NCBI GenBank assembly: GCA_963932465.1
Contig: CAWVRF010001058.1
Coordinates: 1,566,798 to 1,630,797 of the forward strand
Direction of reading: 5' to 3'
DNA: 64,000 nt
Source: Maratus speciosus
Taxonomy: Eukaryota; Arthropoda; Arachnida; Araneae; Salticidae
Below, piece by piece: positions 47,701 through 61,900 of the stretch. The translations under genes and the position numbers were made by a program. The notes beneath the pieces were generated by a model. The model saw only the letters and a program-made list of their open reading frames with translations. It made no database searches and was not told where the DNA came from. The number at the start of each line of letters is the position of its first letter. Positions within the stretch are counted from its first letter, which is position 1.

Positions 47701-49139
47701 ATTCACCAGAAAGAGTTACCGCATATAAAACACGCAATATTTATGAATTGTATTCCGCTGCAGGGCTCAAAATTAATTTATTAATAAATAATAAAGCGAA
47801 ACCGAATATATTGTTTCAACAATCAAAGCATTGTTAGAAAATTCATCAGAAAGAGTTACCGCATATAAAACACGCAATATTTATCAATTGAATTCCGGTG
47901 CAGGGCTGAAAATTAATTTCTTAATAAATAATAAAGCGAAACCGAATATATTGTTTCAACAATCAATGCATTGTTAGAAAATTCATCAGAAAGAATTACC
48001 GCATATAAAACACGCAATATTTATGAACTGAATTCCGGTGCAGGGCTGAAAATTAATTTCTTAATCTTAATAAATAATAAAGCGAAACCGAATATATTGT
48101 TTCAACAATCAAAGCATTGTTAGAAAATTCATCAGAAAGAGTTACCTCATATAAAACACGCAATATTTATGAATTGAATTCCGGTGCAGGGCTGAAAATT
48201 AATTTCTTAATAAATAATAAAGCGAAACCGAATATATTGTTTCAACAATCAAAGCATTGTTAGAAAATTCATCAGAAAGAGTTACCGCATATAAAACACG
48301 CAATATTTATGAATTGAAATCCGGTACAGGGCTGAAAATTAATTTCTTAATAAATAATAAAGAGAAACCGAATATATTGTTTCAACAATCATAGCATTGT
48401 TAGAAAATTCATCAGAAAGAGTTACCGCATATAAAACACGCAATATTTATGAATTGAATTCCGGTGCACCGCTGAAATTTAATTCCTTATTAAATAATAA
48501 AGCGAAACCGAATATATTGTTTCAACAATCAAAGCATTGTTAGAAAATTCATCAGAAAGAGTTACCTCATATAAAACACGCAATATTTATGAATTGAATT
48601 CCGGTGCAGGGCTGAAAATTAATTTCTTAATAAATAATAAAGCAAAACCGAATATATTGTTTAAACAATCAAAGCATTGTTAGAAAATTCATCAGAAAGA
48701 GTTACCGCGTATAAAACACGCAATATTTATGAATTGAATTCCGGTGCAGGGCTGAAAATTAATTTTTTAATAAATAATAAAGCGAAACCGAATATATTGT
48801 TTCAACCATGAAAGCATTGTTAGAAAATTCATCAGAAAGAGTTAGCGCATATAAAACACGCAATATTTATGAATTGAATTCCGGTGCAGGGCTGAAAATT
48901 AATTTCTTAATAAATAATAAAGCGAAACCGAATATATTGTTTCAACAATCAAAGCATTGTTAGAAAATTCATCAGAAAGAGTTACCGCATATAAAACACG
49001 CAATATTTATGAATTGAATTCCGGTGCACCGCTGAAAATTAATTCCTTATTAAATAATAAAGCGAAACCGAATATATTGTTTCAACAATCAAAGCATTGT
49101 TAGAAAATTCATCAGAAAGAGTTACCTCATATAAAACAC

Positions 49140-52100
49140 GCAATATTTATGAATTGAATTCCGGTGCAGGGCTGAAAATTAATTTCTTAATAAATAATAA
49201 AGCGAAACCGAATATATTGTTTCAACAATCAATGCATTGTTAGAAAATTCATCAGAAAGAATTACCGCATATAAAACACGCAATATTTATGAACTGAATT
49301 CCGGTGCAGGGCTGAAAATTAATTTCTTAATCTTAATAAATAATAAAGCGAAACCGAATATATTGTTTCAACAATCAAAGCATTGTTAGAAAATTCATCA
49401 GAAAGAGTTACCTCATATAAAACACGCAATATTTATGAATTGAATTCCGGTGCAGGGCTGAAAATTAATTTCTTAATAAATAATAAAGCGAAACCGAATA
49501 TATTGTTTCAACAATCAAAGCATTGTTAGAAAATTCATCAGAAAGAGTTACCGCATATAAAACACGCAATATTTATGAATTGAAATCCGGTACAGGGCTG
49601 AAAATTAATTTCTTAATAAATAATAAAGAGAAACCGAATATATTGTTTCAACAATCTTAGCATTGTTAGAAAATTCATCAGAAAGAGTTACCGCATATAA
49701 AACACGCAATATTTATGAATTGAATTCCGGTGCAGGGCTGAAAATTAATTTCTTAATAAATAATAAAGCGAAACCGAATATATTGTTTCAAAAATCAATG
49801 CATTGTTAGAAAATTCATCAGAAAGAATTACCGCATATAAAACACGCAATATTTATGAACTGAATTCCGGTGCAGGGCTGAAAATTAATTTCTTAATAAA
49901 TAATAAAGCAAAACCGAATATATTGTTTAAACAATCAAAGCATTGTTAGAAAATTCATCAGAAAGAGTTACCGCGTATAAAACACGCAATATTTATGAAT
50001 TGAATTCCGGTGCAGGGCTGAAAATTAATTTTTTAATAAATAATAAAGCGAAACCGAATATATTGTTTCAACCATGAAAGCATTGTTAGAAAATTCATCA
50101 GAAAGAGTTAGCGCATATAAAACACGCAATATTTATGAATTGAATTCCGGTGCAGGGCTGAAAATTAATTTCTTAATAAATAATAAAGCGAAACCGAATA
50201 TATTGTTTCAACAATCAAAGCATTGTTAGAAAATTCATCAGAAAGAGTTACCGCATATAAAACACGCAATATTTATGAATTGAATTCCGGTGCACCGCTG
50301 AAAATTAATTCCTTATTAAATAATAAAGCGAAACCGAATATATTGTTTCAACAATCAAAGCATTGTTAGAAAATTCATCAGAAAGAGTTACCTCATATAA
50401 AACACGCAATATTTATGAATTGAATTCCGGTGCAGGGCTGAAAATTAATTTCTTAATAAATAATAAAGCGAAACCGAATATATTGTTTCAACAATCAATG
50501 CATTGTTAGAAAATTCATCAGAAAGAATTACCGCATATAAAACACGCAATATTTATGAACTGAATTCCGGTGCAGGGCTGAAAATTAATTTCTTAATAAA
50601 TAATAAAGCGAAACCGAATATATTGTTTAAACAATCAAAGCATTGTTAGAAAATTCATCAGAAAGAGTTACCGCGTATAAAAAACGCAATATTTATGAAT
50701 TGAATTCCGGTGCAGGGCTGAAAATTAATTTTTTAATAAATAATAAAGCGAAACCGAATATATTGTTTCAACCATGAAAGCATTGTTAGAAAATTCATCA
50801 GAAAGAGTTAGCGCATATAAAACACGCAATATTTATGAATTGAATTCCGGTGCAGGGCTGAAAATTAATTTCTTAATAAATAATAAAGCGAAACCGAATA
50901 TATTGTTTCAACAATCAAAGCATTGTTAGAAAATTCATCAGAAAGAGTTACCTCATATAAAACACGCAATATTTATGAATTGAATTCCGGTGCAGGGCTG
51001 AAAATTAATTTCTTAATAAATAATAAAGCGAAACCGAATATATTGTTTAAACAATCAAAGCATTGTTAGAAAATTCATCAGAAAGAGTTACCGCGTATAA
51101 AACACGCAATATTTATGAATTGAATTCCGGTGCAGGGCTGAAAATTAATTTTTTAATAAATAATAAAGCGAAACCGAATATATTGTTTCAACAATGAAAG
51201 CATTGTTAGAAAATTCATCAGAAAGAGTTAGCGCACATAAAACACGCAATATTTATGAATTGAATTCCGGTGCAGGGCTGAAAATTAATTTCTTAATAAA
51301 TAATAAAGCGAAACCGAATATATTGTTTCAACAATCAAAGCATTGTTAGAAAATTCACCAGAAAGAGTTACCGCATATAAAACACGCAATATTTATGAAT
51401 TGTATTCCGCTGCAGGGCTCAAAATTAATTTATTAATAAATAATAAAGCGAAACCGAATATATTGTTTCAACAATCAAAGCATTGTTAGAAAATTCATCA
51501 GAAAGAGTTACCGCATATAAAACACGCAATATTTATCAATTGAATTCCGGTGCAGGGCTGAAAATTAATTTCTTAATAAATAATAAAGCGAAACCGAATA
51601 TATTGTTTCAACAATCAATGCATTGTTAGAAAATTCATCAGAAAGAATTACCGCATATAAAACACGCAATATTTATGAACTGAATTCCGGTGCAGGGCTG
51701 AAAATTAATTTCTTAATCTTAATAAATAATAAAGCGAAACCGAATATATTGTTTCAACAATCAAAGCATTGTTAGAAAATTCATCAGAAAGAGTTACCTC
51801 ATATAAAACACGCAATATTTATGAATTGAATTCCGGTGCAGGGCTGAAAATTAATTTCTTAATAAATAATAAAGCGAAACCGAATATATTGTTTCAACAA
51901 TCAAAGCATTGTTAGAAAATTCATCAGAAAGAGTTACCGCATATAAAACACGCAATATTTATGAATTGAAATCCGGTACAGGGCTGAAAATTAATTTCTT
52001 AATAAATAATAAAGAGAAACCGAATATATTGTTTCAACAATCATAGCATTGTTAGAAAATTCATCAGAAAGAGTTACCGCATATAAAACACGCAATATTT

Positions 52101-55100
52101 ATGAATTGAATTCCGGTGCACCGCTGAAATTTAATTCCTTATTAAATAATAAAGCGAAACCGAATATATTGTTTCAACAATCAAAGCATTGTTAGAAAAT
52201 TCATCAGAAAGAGTTACCTCATATAAAACACGCAATATTTATGAATTGAATTCCGGTGCAGGGCTGAAAATTAATTTCTTAATAAATAATAAAGCAAAAC
52301 CGAATATATTGTTTAAACAATCAAAGCATTGTTAGAAAATTCATCAGAAAGAGTTACCGCGTATAAAACACGCAATATTTATGAATTGAATTCCGGTGCA
52401 GGGCTGAAAATTAATTTTTTAATAAATAATAAAGCGAAACCGAATATATTGTTTCAACCATGAAAGCATTGTTAGAAAATTCATCAGAAAGAGTTAGCGC
52501 ATATAAAACACGCAATATTTATGAATTGAATTCCGGTGCAGGGCTGAAAATTAATTTCTTAATAAATAATAAAGCGAAACCGAATATATTGTTTCAACAA
52601 TCAATGCATTGTTAGAAAATTCATCAGAAAGAATTACCGCATATAAAACACGCAATATTTATGAACTGAATTCCGGTGCAGGGCTGAAAATTAATTTCTT
52701 AATCTTAATAAATAATAAAGCGAAACCGAATATATTGTTTCAACAATCAAAGCATTGTTAGAAAATTCATCAGAAAGAGTTACCTCATATAAAACACGCA
52801 ATATTTATGAATTGAATTCCGGTGCAGGGCTGAAAATTAATTTCTTAATAAATAATAAAGCGAAACCGAATATATTGTTTCAACAATCAAAGCATTGTTA
52901 GAAAATTCATCAGAAAGAGTTACCGCATATAAAACACGCAATATTTATGAATTGAAATCCGGTACAGGGCTGAAAATTAATTTCTTAATAAATAATAAAG
53001 AGAAACCGAATATATTGTTTCAACAATCTTAGCATTGTTAGAAAATTCATCAGAAAGAGTTACCGCATATAAAACACGCAATATTTATGAATTGAATTCC
53101 GGTGCAGGGCTGAAAATTAATTTCTTAATAAATAATAAAGCGAAACCGAATATATTGTTTCAAAAATCAATGCATTGTTAGAAAATTCATCAGAAAGAAT
53201 TACCGCATATAAAACACGCAATATTTATGAACTGAATTCCGGTGCAGGGCTGAAAATTAATTTCTTAATAAATAATAAAGCAAAACCGAATATATTGTTT
53301 AAACAATCAAAGCATTGTTAGAAAATTCATCAGAAAGAGTTACCGCGTATAAAACACGCAATATTTATGAATTGAATTCCGGTGCAGGGCTGAAAATTAA
53401 TTTTTTAATAAATAATAAAGCGAAACCGAATATATTGTTTCAACCATGAAAGCATTGTTAGAAAATTCATCAGAAAGAGTTAGCGCATATAAAACACGCA
53501 ATATTTATGAATTGAATTCCGGTGCAGGGCTGAAAATTAATTTCTTAATAAATAATAAAGCGAAACCGAATATATTGTTTCAACAATCAAAGCATTGTTA
53601 GAAAATTCATCAGAAAGAGTTACCGCATATAAAACACGCAATATTTATGAATTGAATTCCGGTGCACCGCTGAAAATTAATTCCTTATTAAATAATAAAG
53701 CGAAACCGAATATATTGTTTCAACAATCAAAGCATTGTTAGAAAATTCATCAGAAAGAGTTACCTCATATAAAACACGCAATATTTATGAATTGAATTCC
53801 GGTGCAGGGCTGAAAATTAATTTCTTAATAAATAATAAAGCGAAACCGAATATATTGTTTCAACAATCAATGCATTGTTAGAAAATTCATCAGAAAGAAT
53901 TACCGCATATAAAACACGCAATATTTATGAACTGAATTCCGGTGCAGGGCTGAAAATTAATTTCTTAATAAATAATAAAGCGAAACCGAATATATTGTTT
54001 AAACAATCAAAGCATTGTTAGAAAATTCATCAGAAAGAGTTACCGCGTATAAAAAACGCAATATTTATGAATTGAATTCCGGTGCAGGGCTGAAAATTAA
54101 TTTTTTAATAAATAATAAAGCGAAACCGAATATATTGTTTCAACCATGAAAGCATTGTTAGAAAATTCATCAGAAAGAGTTAGCGCATATAAAACACGCA
54201 ATATTTATGAATTGAATTCCGGTGCAGGGCTGAAAATTAATTTCTTAATAAATAATAAAGCGAAACCGAATATATTGTTTCAACAATCAAAGCATTGTTA
54301 GAAAATTCATCAGAAAGAGTTACCTCATATAAAACACGCAATATTTATGAATTGAATTCCGGTGCAGGGCTGAAAATTAATTTCTTAATAAATAATAAAG
54401 CGAAACCGAATATATTGTTTAAACAATCAAAGCATTGTTAGAAAATTCATCAGAAAGAGTTACCGCGTATAAAACACGCAATATTTATGAATTGAATTCC
54501 GGTGCAGGGCTGAAAATTAATTTTTTAATAAATAATAAAGCGAAACCGAATATATTGTTTCAACAATGAAAGCATTGTTAGAAAATTCATCAGAAAGAGT
54601 TAGCGCACATAAAACACGCAATATTTATGAATTGAATTCCGGTGCAGGGCTGAAAATTAATTTCTTAATAAATAATAAAGCGAAACCGAATATATTGTTT
54701 CAACAATCAAAGCATTGTTAGAAAATTCACCAGAAAGAGTTACCGCATATAAAACACGCAATATTTATGAATTGTATTCCGCTGCAGGGCTCAAAATTAA
54801 TTTATTAATAAATAATAAAGCGAAACCGAATATATTGTTTCAACAATCAAAGCATTGTTAGAAAATTCATCAGAAAGAGTTACCGCATATAAAACACGCA
54901 ATATTTATCAATTGAATTCCGGTGCAGGGCTGAAAATTAATTTCTTAATAAATAATAAAGCGAAACCGAATATATTGTTTCAACAATCAATGCATTGTTA
55001 GAAAATTCATCAGAAAGAATTACCGCATATAAAACACGCAATATTTATGAACTGAATTCCGGTGCAGGGCTGAAAATTAATTTCTTAATCTTAATAAATA

Positions 55101-55970
55101 ATAAAGCGAAACCGAATATATTGTTTCAACAATCAAAGCATTGTTAGAAAATTCATCAGAAAGAGTTACCTCATATAAAACACGCAATATTTATGAATTG
55201 AATTCCGGTGCAGGGCTGAAAATTAATTTCTTAATAAATAATAAAGCGAAACCGAATATATTGTTTCAACAATCAAAGCATTGTTAGAAAATTCATCAGA
55301 AAGAGTTACCGCATATAAAACACGCAATATTTATGAATTGAAATCCGGTACAGGGCTGAAAATTAATTTCTTAATAAATAATAAAGAGAAACCGAATATA
55401 TTGTTTCAACAATCATAGCATTGTTAGAAAATTCATCAGAAAGAGTTACCGCATATAAAACACGCAATATTTATGAATTGAATTCCGGTGCACCGCTGAA
55501 ATTTAATTCCTTATTAAATAATAAAGCGAAACCGAATATATTGTTTCAACAATCAAAGCATTGTTAGAAAATTCATCAGAAAGAGTTACCTCATATAAAA
55601 CACGCAATATTTATGAATTGAATTCCGGTGCAGGGCTGAAAATTAATTTCTTAATAAATAATAAAGCAAAACCGAATATATTGTTTAAACAATCAAAGCA
55701 TTGTTAGAAAATTCATCAGAAAGAGTTACCGCGTATAAAACACGCAATATTTATGAATTGAATTCCGGTGCAGGGCTGAAAATTAATTTTTTAATAAATA
55801 ATAAAGCGAAACCGAATATATTGTTTCAACCATGAAAGCATTGTTAGAAAATTCATCAGAAAGAGTTAGCGCATATAAAACACGCAATATTTATGAATTG
55901 AATTCCGGTGCAGGGCTGAAAATTAATTTCTTAATAAATAATAAAGCGAAACCGAATATATTGTTTCAAC
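49140..55970 (+). repeat. Tandem 24-monomer higher-order unit, 3,372 bp, two copies
   Basis: Landmarks recur at 3,372 bp: the tctta insertion 49,331/52,703 and 51,717/55,089; acaatcttag 49,651/53,023; the caaaaatcaatgc run 49,790/53,162; gtattccgc about 51,402/54,774. The length is exactly 22 monomers of 140 bp plus two of 146 bp. Copy 1 is about 49,140-52,511 and copy 2 starts at once. A related segment lies upstream at 47,520-48,900 (offset 3,652, two extra monomers). A third, altered pass follows at 55,970-59,500 (acaatcttag again at 56,815). Confidence 0.9.
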
Positions 55971-58900
55971 AATCAAAGCATTGTTAGAAAATTCATCAGA
56001 AAGAGTTACCGCATATAAAACACGCAATATTTATGAATTGAATTCCGGTGCACCGCTGAAAATTAATTCCTTATTAAATAATAAAGCGAAACCGAATATA
56101 TTGTTTCAACAATCAAAGCATTGTTAGAAAATTCATCAGAAAGAGTTACCGCATATAAAACACGCAATATTTATGAATTGAATTCCGGTGCACCGCTGAA
56201 AATTAATTCCTTATTAAATAATAAAGCGAAACCGAATATATTGTTTCAACAATCAAAGCATTGTTAGAAAATTCATCAGAAAGAGTTACCTCATATAAAA
56301 CACGCAATATTTATGAATTGAATTCCGGTGCAGGGCTGAAAATTAATTTCTTAATAAATAATAAAGCGAAACCGAATATATTGTTTCAACAATCAATGCA
56401 TTGTTAGAAAATTCATCAGAAAGAATTACCGCATATAAAACATGCAATATTTATGAGCTGAATTCCGGTGCAGGGCTGAAAATTAATTTCTTAATCTTAA
56501 TAAATAATAAAGCGAAACCGAATATATTGTTTCAACAATCAAAGCATTGTTAGAAAATTCATCAGAAAGAGTTACCTCATATAAAACACGCAATATTTAT
56601 GAATTGAATTCCGGTGCAGGGCTGAAAATTAATTTCTTAATAAATAATAAAGCGAAACCGAATATATTGTTTCAACAATCAAAGCATTGTTAGAAAATTC
56701 ATCAGAAAGAGTTACCGCATATAAAACACGCAATATTTATGAATTGAAATCCGGTACAGGGCTGAAAATTAATTTCTTAATAAATAATAAAGAGAAACCG
56801 AATATATTGTTTCAACAATCTTAGCATTGTTAGAAAATTCATCAGAAAGAGTTACCGCATATAAAACACGCAATATTTATGAATTGAATTCCGGTGCAGG
56901 GCTGAAAATTAATTTCTTAATAAATAATAAAGCGAAACCGAATATATTGTTTCAACAATCAATGCATTGTTAGAAAATTCATCAGAAAGAATTACCGCAT
57001 ATAAAACACGCAATATTTATGAACTGAATTCCGGTGCAGGGCTGAAAATTAATTTCTTAATAAATAATAAAGCAAAACCGAATATATTGTTTAAACAATC
57101 AAAGCATTGTTAGAAAATTCATCAGAAAGAGTTACCGCGTATAAAACACGCAATATTTATGAATTGAATTCCGGTGCAGGGCTGAAAATTAATTTTTTAA
57201 TAAATAATAAAGCGAAACCGAATATATTGTTTCAACCATGAAAGCATTGTTAGAAAATTCATCAGAAAGAGTTAGCGCATATAAAACACGCAATATTTAT
57301 GAATTGAATTCCGGTGCAGGGCTGAAAATTAATTTCATAATAAATAATAAAGCGAAACCGAATATATTGTTTCAACAATCAAAGCTTTGTTAGAAAATTC
57401 ATCAGAAAGAGTTACCGCATATAAAACACGCAATATTTATGAATTGAATTCCGGTGCACCGCTGAAAATTAATTCCTTATTAAATAATAAAGCGAAACCG
57501 AATATATTGTTTCAACAATCAAAGCATTGTTAGAAAATTCATCAGAAAGAGTTACCTCATATAAAACACGCAATATTTATGAATTGAATTCCGGTGCAGG
57601 GCTGAAAATTAATTTCTTAATAAATAATAAAGCGAAACCGAATATATTGTTTCAACAATCAATGCATTGTTAGAAAATTCATCAGAAAGAATTACCGCAT
57701 ATAAAACACGCAATATTTATGAACTGAATTCCGGTGCAGGGCTGAAAATTAATTTCTTAATAAATAATAAAGCGAAACCGAATATATTGTTTAAACAATC
57801 AAAGCATTGTTAGAAAATTCATCAGAAAGAGTTACCGCGTATAAAAAACGCAATATTTATGAATTGAATTCCGGTGCAGGGCTGAAAATTAATTTTTTAA
57901 TAAATAATAAAGCGAAACCGAATATATTGTTTCAACCATGAAAGCATTGTTAGAAAATTCATCAGAAAGAGTTAGCGCATATAAAACACGCAATATTTAT
58001 GAATTGAATTCCGGTGCAGGGCTGAAAATTAATTTCTTAATAAATAATAAAGCGAAACCGAATATATTGTTTCAACAATCAAAGCATTGTTAGAAAATTC
58101 ATCAGAAAGAGTTACCTCATATAAAACACGCAATATTTATGAATTGAATTCCGGTGCAGGGCTGAAAATTAATTTCTTAATAAATAATAAAGCGAAACCG
58201 AATATATGGTTTAAACAATCAAAGCATATTTAGAAAATTCATCAGAAAGAGTTACCGCATATAAAACACGCAATATTTATGAATTGAATTCCGGTGCAGG
58301 GCTGAAAATTAATTTCTTAATAAATAATAAAGCGAAACCGAATATATTGTTTCAACAATCAAAGCATTGTTAGAAAATTCATCAGAAAGAGTTACCGCAT
58401 ATAAAACACGCAATATTTATGAATTGAAATCCGGTACAGGGCTGAAAATTAATTTCTTAATAAATAATAAAGAGAAACCGAATATATTGTTTCAACAATC
58501 AAAGCATTGTTAGAAAATTCATCAGAAAGAGTTACCGCATATAAAACACGCAATATTTATGAATTGAATTCCGGTGCACCGCTGAAATTTAATTCCTTAT
58601 TAAATAATAAAGCGAAACCGAATATATTGTTTCAACAATCAAAGCATTGTTAGAAAATTCATCAGAAAGAGTTACCTCATATAAAACACGCAATATTTAT
58701 GAATTGAATTCCGGTGCAGGGCTGAAAATTAATTTCTTAATAAATAATAAAGCGAAACCGAATATATTGTTTAAACAATCAAAGCATTGTTAGAAAATTC
58801 ATCAGAAAGAGTTACCGCGTATAAAACACGCAATATTTATGAATTGAATTCCGGTGCAGGGCTGAAAATTAATTTTTTAATAAATAATAAAGCGAAACCG

Positions 58901-61900
58901 AATATATTGTTTCAACAATGAAAGCATTGTTAGAAAATTCATCAGAAAGAGTTAGCGCACATAAAACACGCAATATTTATGAATTGAATTCCGGTGCAGG
59001 GCTGAAAATTAATTTCTTAATAAATAATAAAGCGAAACCGAATATATTGTTTCAAGAATCAAAGCATTGTTAGAAAATTCACCAGAAAGAGTTACCGCAT
59101 ATAAAACACGCAATATTTATGAATTGAATTCCGCTGCAGGGCTCAAAATTAATTTATTAATAAATAATAAAGCGAAACCGAATATATTGTTTCAACAATC
59201 AAAGCATTGTTAGAAAATTCATCAGAAAGAGTTACCGCATATAAAACACGCAATATTTATCAATTGAATTCCGGTGCAGGGCTGAAAATTAATTTCTTAA
59301 TAAATAATAAAGCGAAACCGAATATATTGTTTCAACAATCAATGCATTGTTAGAAAATTCATCAGAAAGAATTACCGCATATAAAACACGCAATATTTAT
59401 GAACTGAATTCCGGTGCAGGGCTGAAAATTAATTTCTTAATCTTAATAAATAATAAAGCGAAACCGAATATATTGTTTCAACAATCAAAGCATTGTTAGA
59501 AAATTCATCAGAAAGAGTTACCTCATATAAAACACGCAATATTTATGAATTGAATTCCGGTGCAGGGCTGAAAATTAATTTCTTAATAAATAATAAAGCG
59601 AAACCGAATATATTGTTTCAACAATCAAAGCATTGTTAGAAAATTCATCAGAAAGAGTTACCGCATATAAAACACGCAATATTTATGAATTGAAATCCGG
59701 TACAGGGCTGAAAATTAATTTCTTAATAAATAATAAAGAGAAACCGAATATATTGTTTCAACAATCTTAGCATTGTTAGAAAATTCATCAGAAAGAGTTA
59801 CCGCATATAAAACACGCAATATTTATGAATTGAATTCCGGTGCACCGCTGAAATTTAATTCCTTATTAAATAATAAAGCGAAACCGAATATATTTTCAAC
59901 AATCAAAGCATTGTTAGAAAATTCATCAGAAAGAGTTACCTCATATAAAACACGCAATATTTATGAATTGAATTCCGGTGCAGGGCTGAAAATTAATTTC
60001 TTAATAAATAATAAAGCAAAACCGAATATATTGTTTAAACAATCAAAGCATTGTTAGAAAATTCATCAGAAAGAGTTACCGCGTATAAAACACGCAATAT
60101 TTATGAATTGAATTCCGGTGCAGGGCTGAAAATTAATTTTTTAATAAATAATAAAGCGAAACCGAATATATTGTTTCAACCATGAAAGCATTGTTAGAAA
60201 ATTCATCAGAAAGAGTTAGCGCATATAAAACACGCAATATTTATGAATTGAATTCCGGTGCAGGGCTGAAAATTAATTTCTTAATAAATAATAAAGCGAA
60301 ACCGAATATATTGTTTCAACAATCAAAGCATTGTTAGAAAATTCATCAGAAAGAGTTACCTCATATAAAACACGCAATATTTATGAATTGAATTCCGGTG
60401 CAGGGCTGAAAATTAATTTCTTAATAAATAATAAAGCGAAACCGAATATATGGTTTAAACAATCAAAGCATATTTAGAAAATTCATCAGAAAGAGTTACC
60501 GCATATAAAACACGCAATATTTATGAATTGAATTCCGGTGCAGGGCTGAAAATTAATTTCTTAATAAATAATAAAGCGAAACCGAATATATTGTTTCAAC
60601 AATCAAAGCATTGTTAGAAAATTCATCAGAAAGAGTTACCGCATATAAAACACGCAATATTTATGAATTGAAATCCGGTACAGGGCTGAAAATTAATTTC
60701 TTAATAAATAATAAAGAGAAAACGAATATATTGTTTCAACAATCAAAGCATTGTTAGAAAATTCATCAGAAAGAGTTACCGCATATAAAACACGCAATAT
60801 TTATGAATTGAATTCCGGTGCACCGCTGAAATTTAATTCCTTATTAAATAATAAAGCGAAACCGAATATATTGTTTCAACAATCAAAGCATTGTTAGAAA
60901 ATTCATCAGAAAGAGTTACCTCATATAAAACACGCAATATTTATGAATTGAATTCCGGTGCAGGGCTGAAAATTAATTTCTTAATAAATAATAAAGCGAA
61001 ACCGAATATATTGTTTAAACAATCAAAGCATTGTTAGAAAATTCATCAGAAAGAGTTACCGCGTATAAAACACGCAATATTTATGAATTGAATTCCGGTG
61101 CAGGGCTGAAAATTAATTTTTTAATAAATAATAAAGCGAAACCGAATATATTGTTTCAACAATGAAAGCATTGTTAGAAAATTCATCAGAAAGAGTTAGC
61201 GCACATAAAACACGCAATATTTAGGAATTGAATTCCGGTGCAGGGCTGAAAATTAATTTCTTAATAAATAATAAAGCGAAACCGAATATATTGTTTCAAC
61301 AATCAAAGCATTGTTAGAAAATTCACCAGAAAGAGTTACCGCATATAAAACACGCAATATTTATGAATTGAATTCCGCTGCAGGGCTCAAAATTAATTTA
61401 TTAATAAATAATAAAGCGAAACCGAATATATTGTTTCAACAATCAAAGCATTGTTAGAAAATTCATCAGAAAGAGTTACCGCATATAAAACACGCAATAT
61501 TTATCAATTGAATTCCGGTGCAGGGCTGAAAATTAATTTCTTAATAAATAATAAAGCGAAACCGAATATATTGTTTCAACAATCAAAGCATTGTTAGAAA
61601 ATTCACCAGAAAGAGTTACCGCATATAAAACACGCAATATTTATGAATTGAATTCCGCTGCAGGGCTCAAAATTAATTTATTAATAAATAATAAAGCGAA
61701 ACCGAGCATATTGTTTCAACAATGAAAGCATTGTTAGAAAATTCATCAGAAAGAGTTAGCGCATATAAAACACGCAATATTTATGAATTGATTTCCGGTG
61801 CAGGGCTGAAAATTAATTTCTTAATAAATAATAAAGCGAAACCGAATATATTGTTTCAACAATCAAAGCATTGTTAGAAAATTCACCAGAAAGAGTTACC

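Noticed and set aside
59773..60057. 94-codon open frame in the right array
   Set aside because: It is created by a 3-bp loss (gaatatattttcaac) together with the acaatcttag variant in neighbouring monomers. It is satellite sequence, not a conserved protein.
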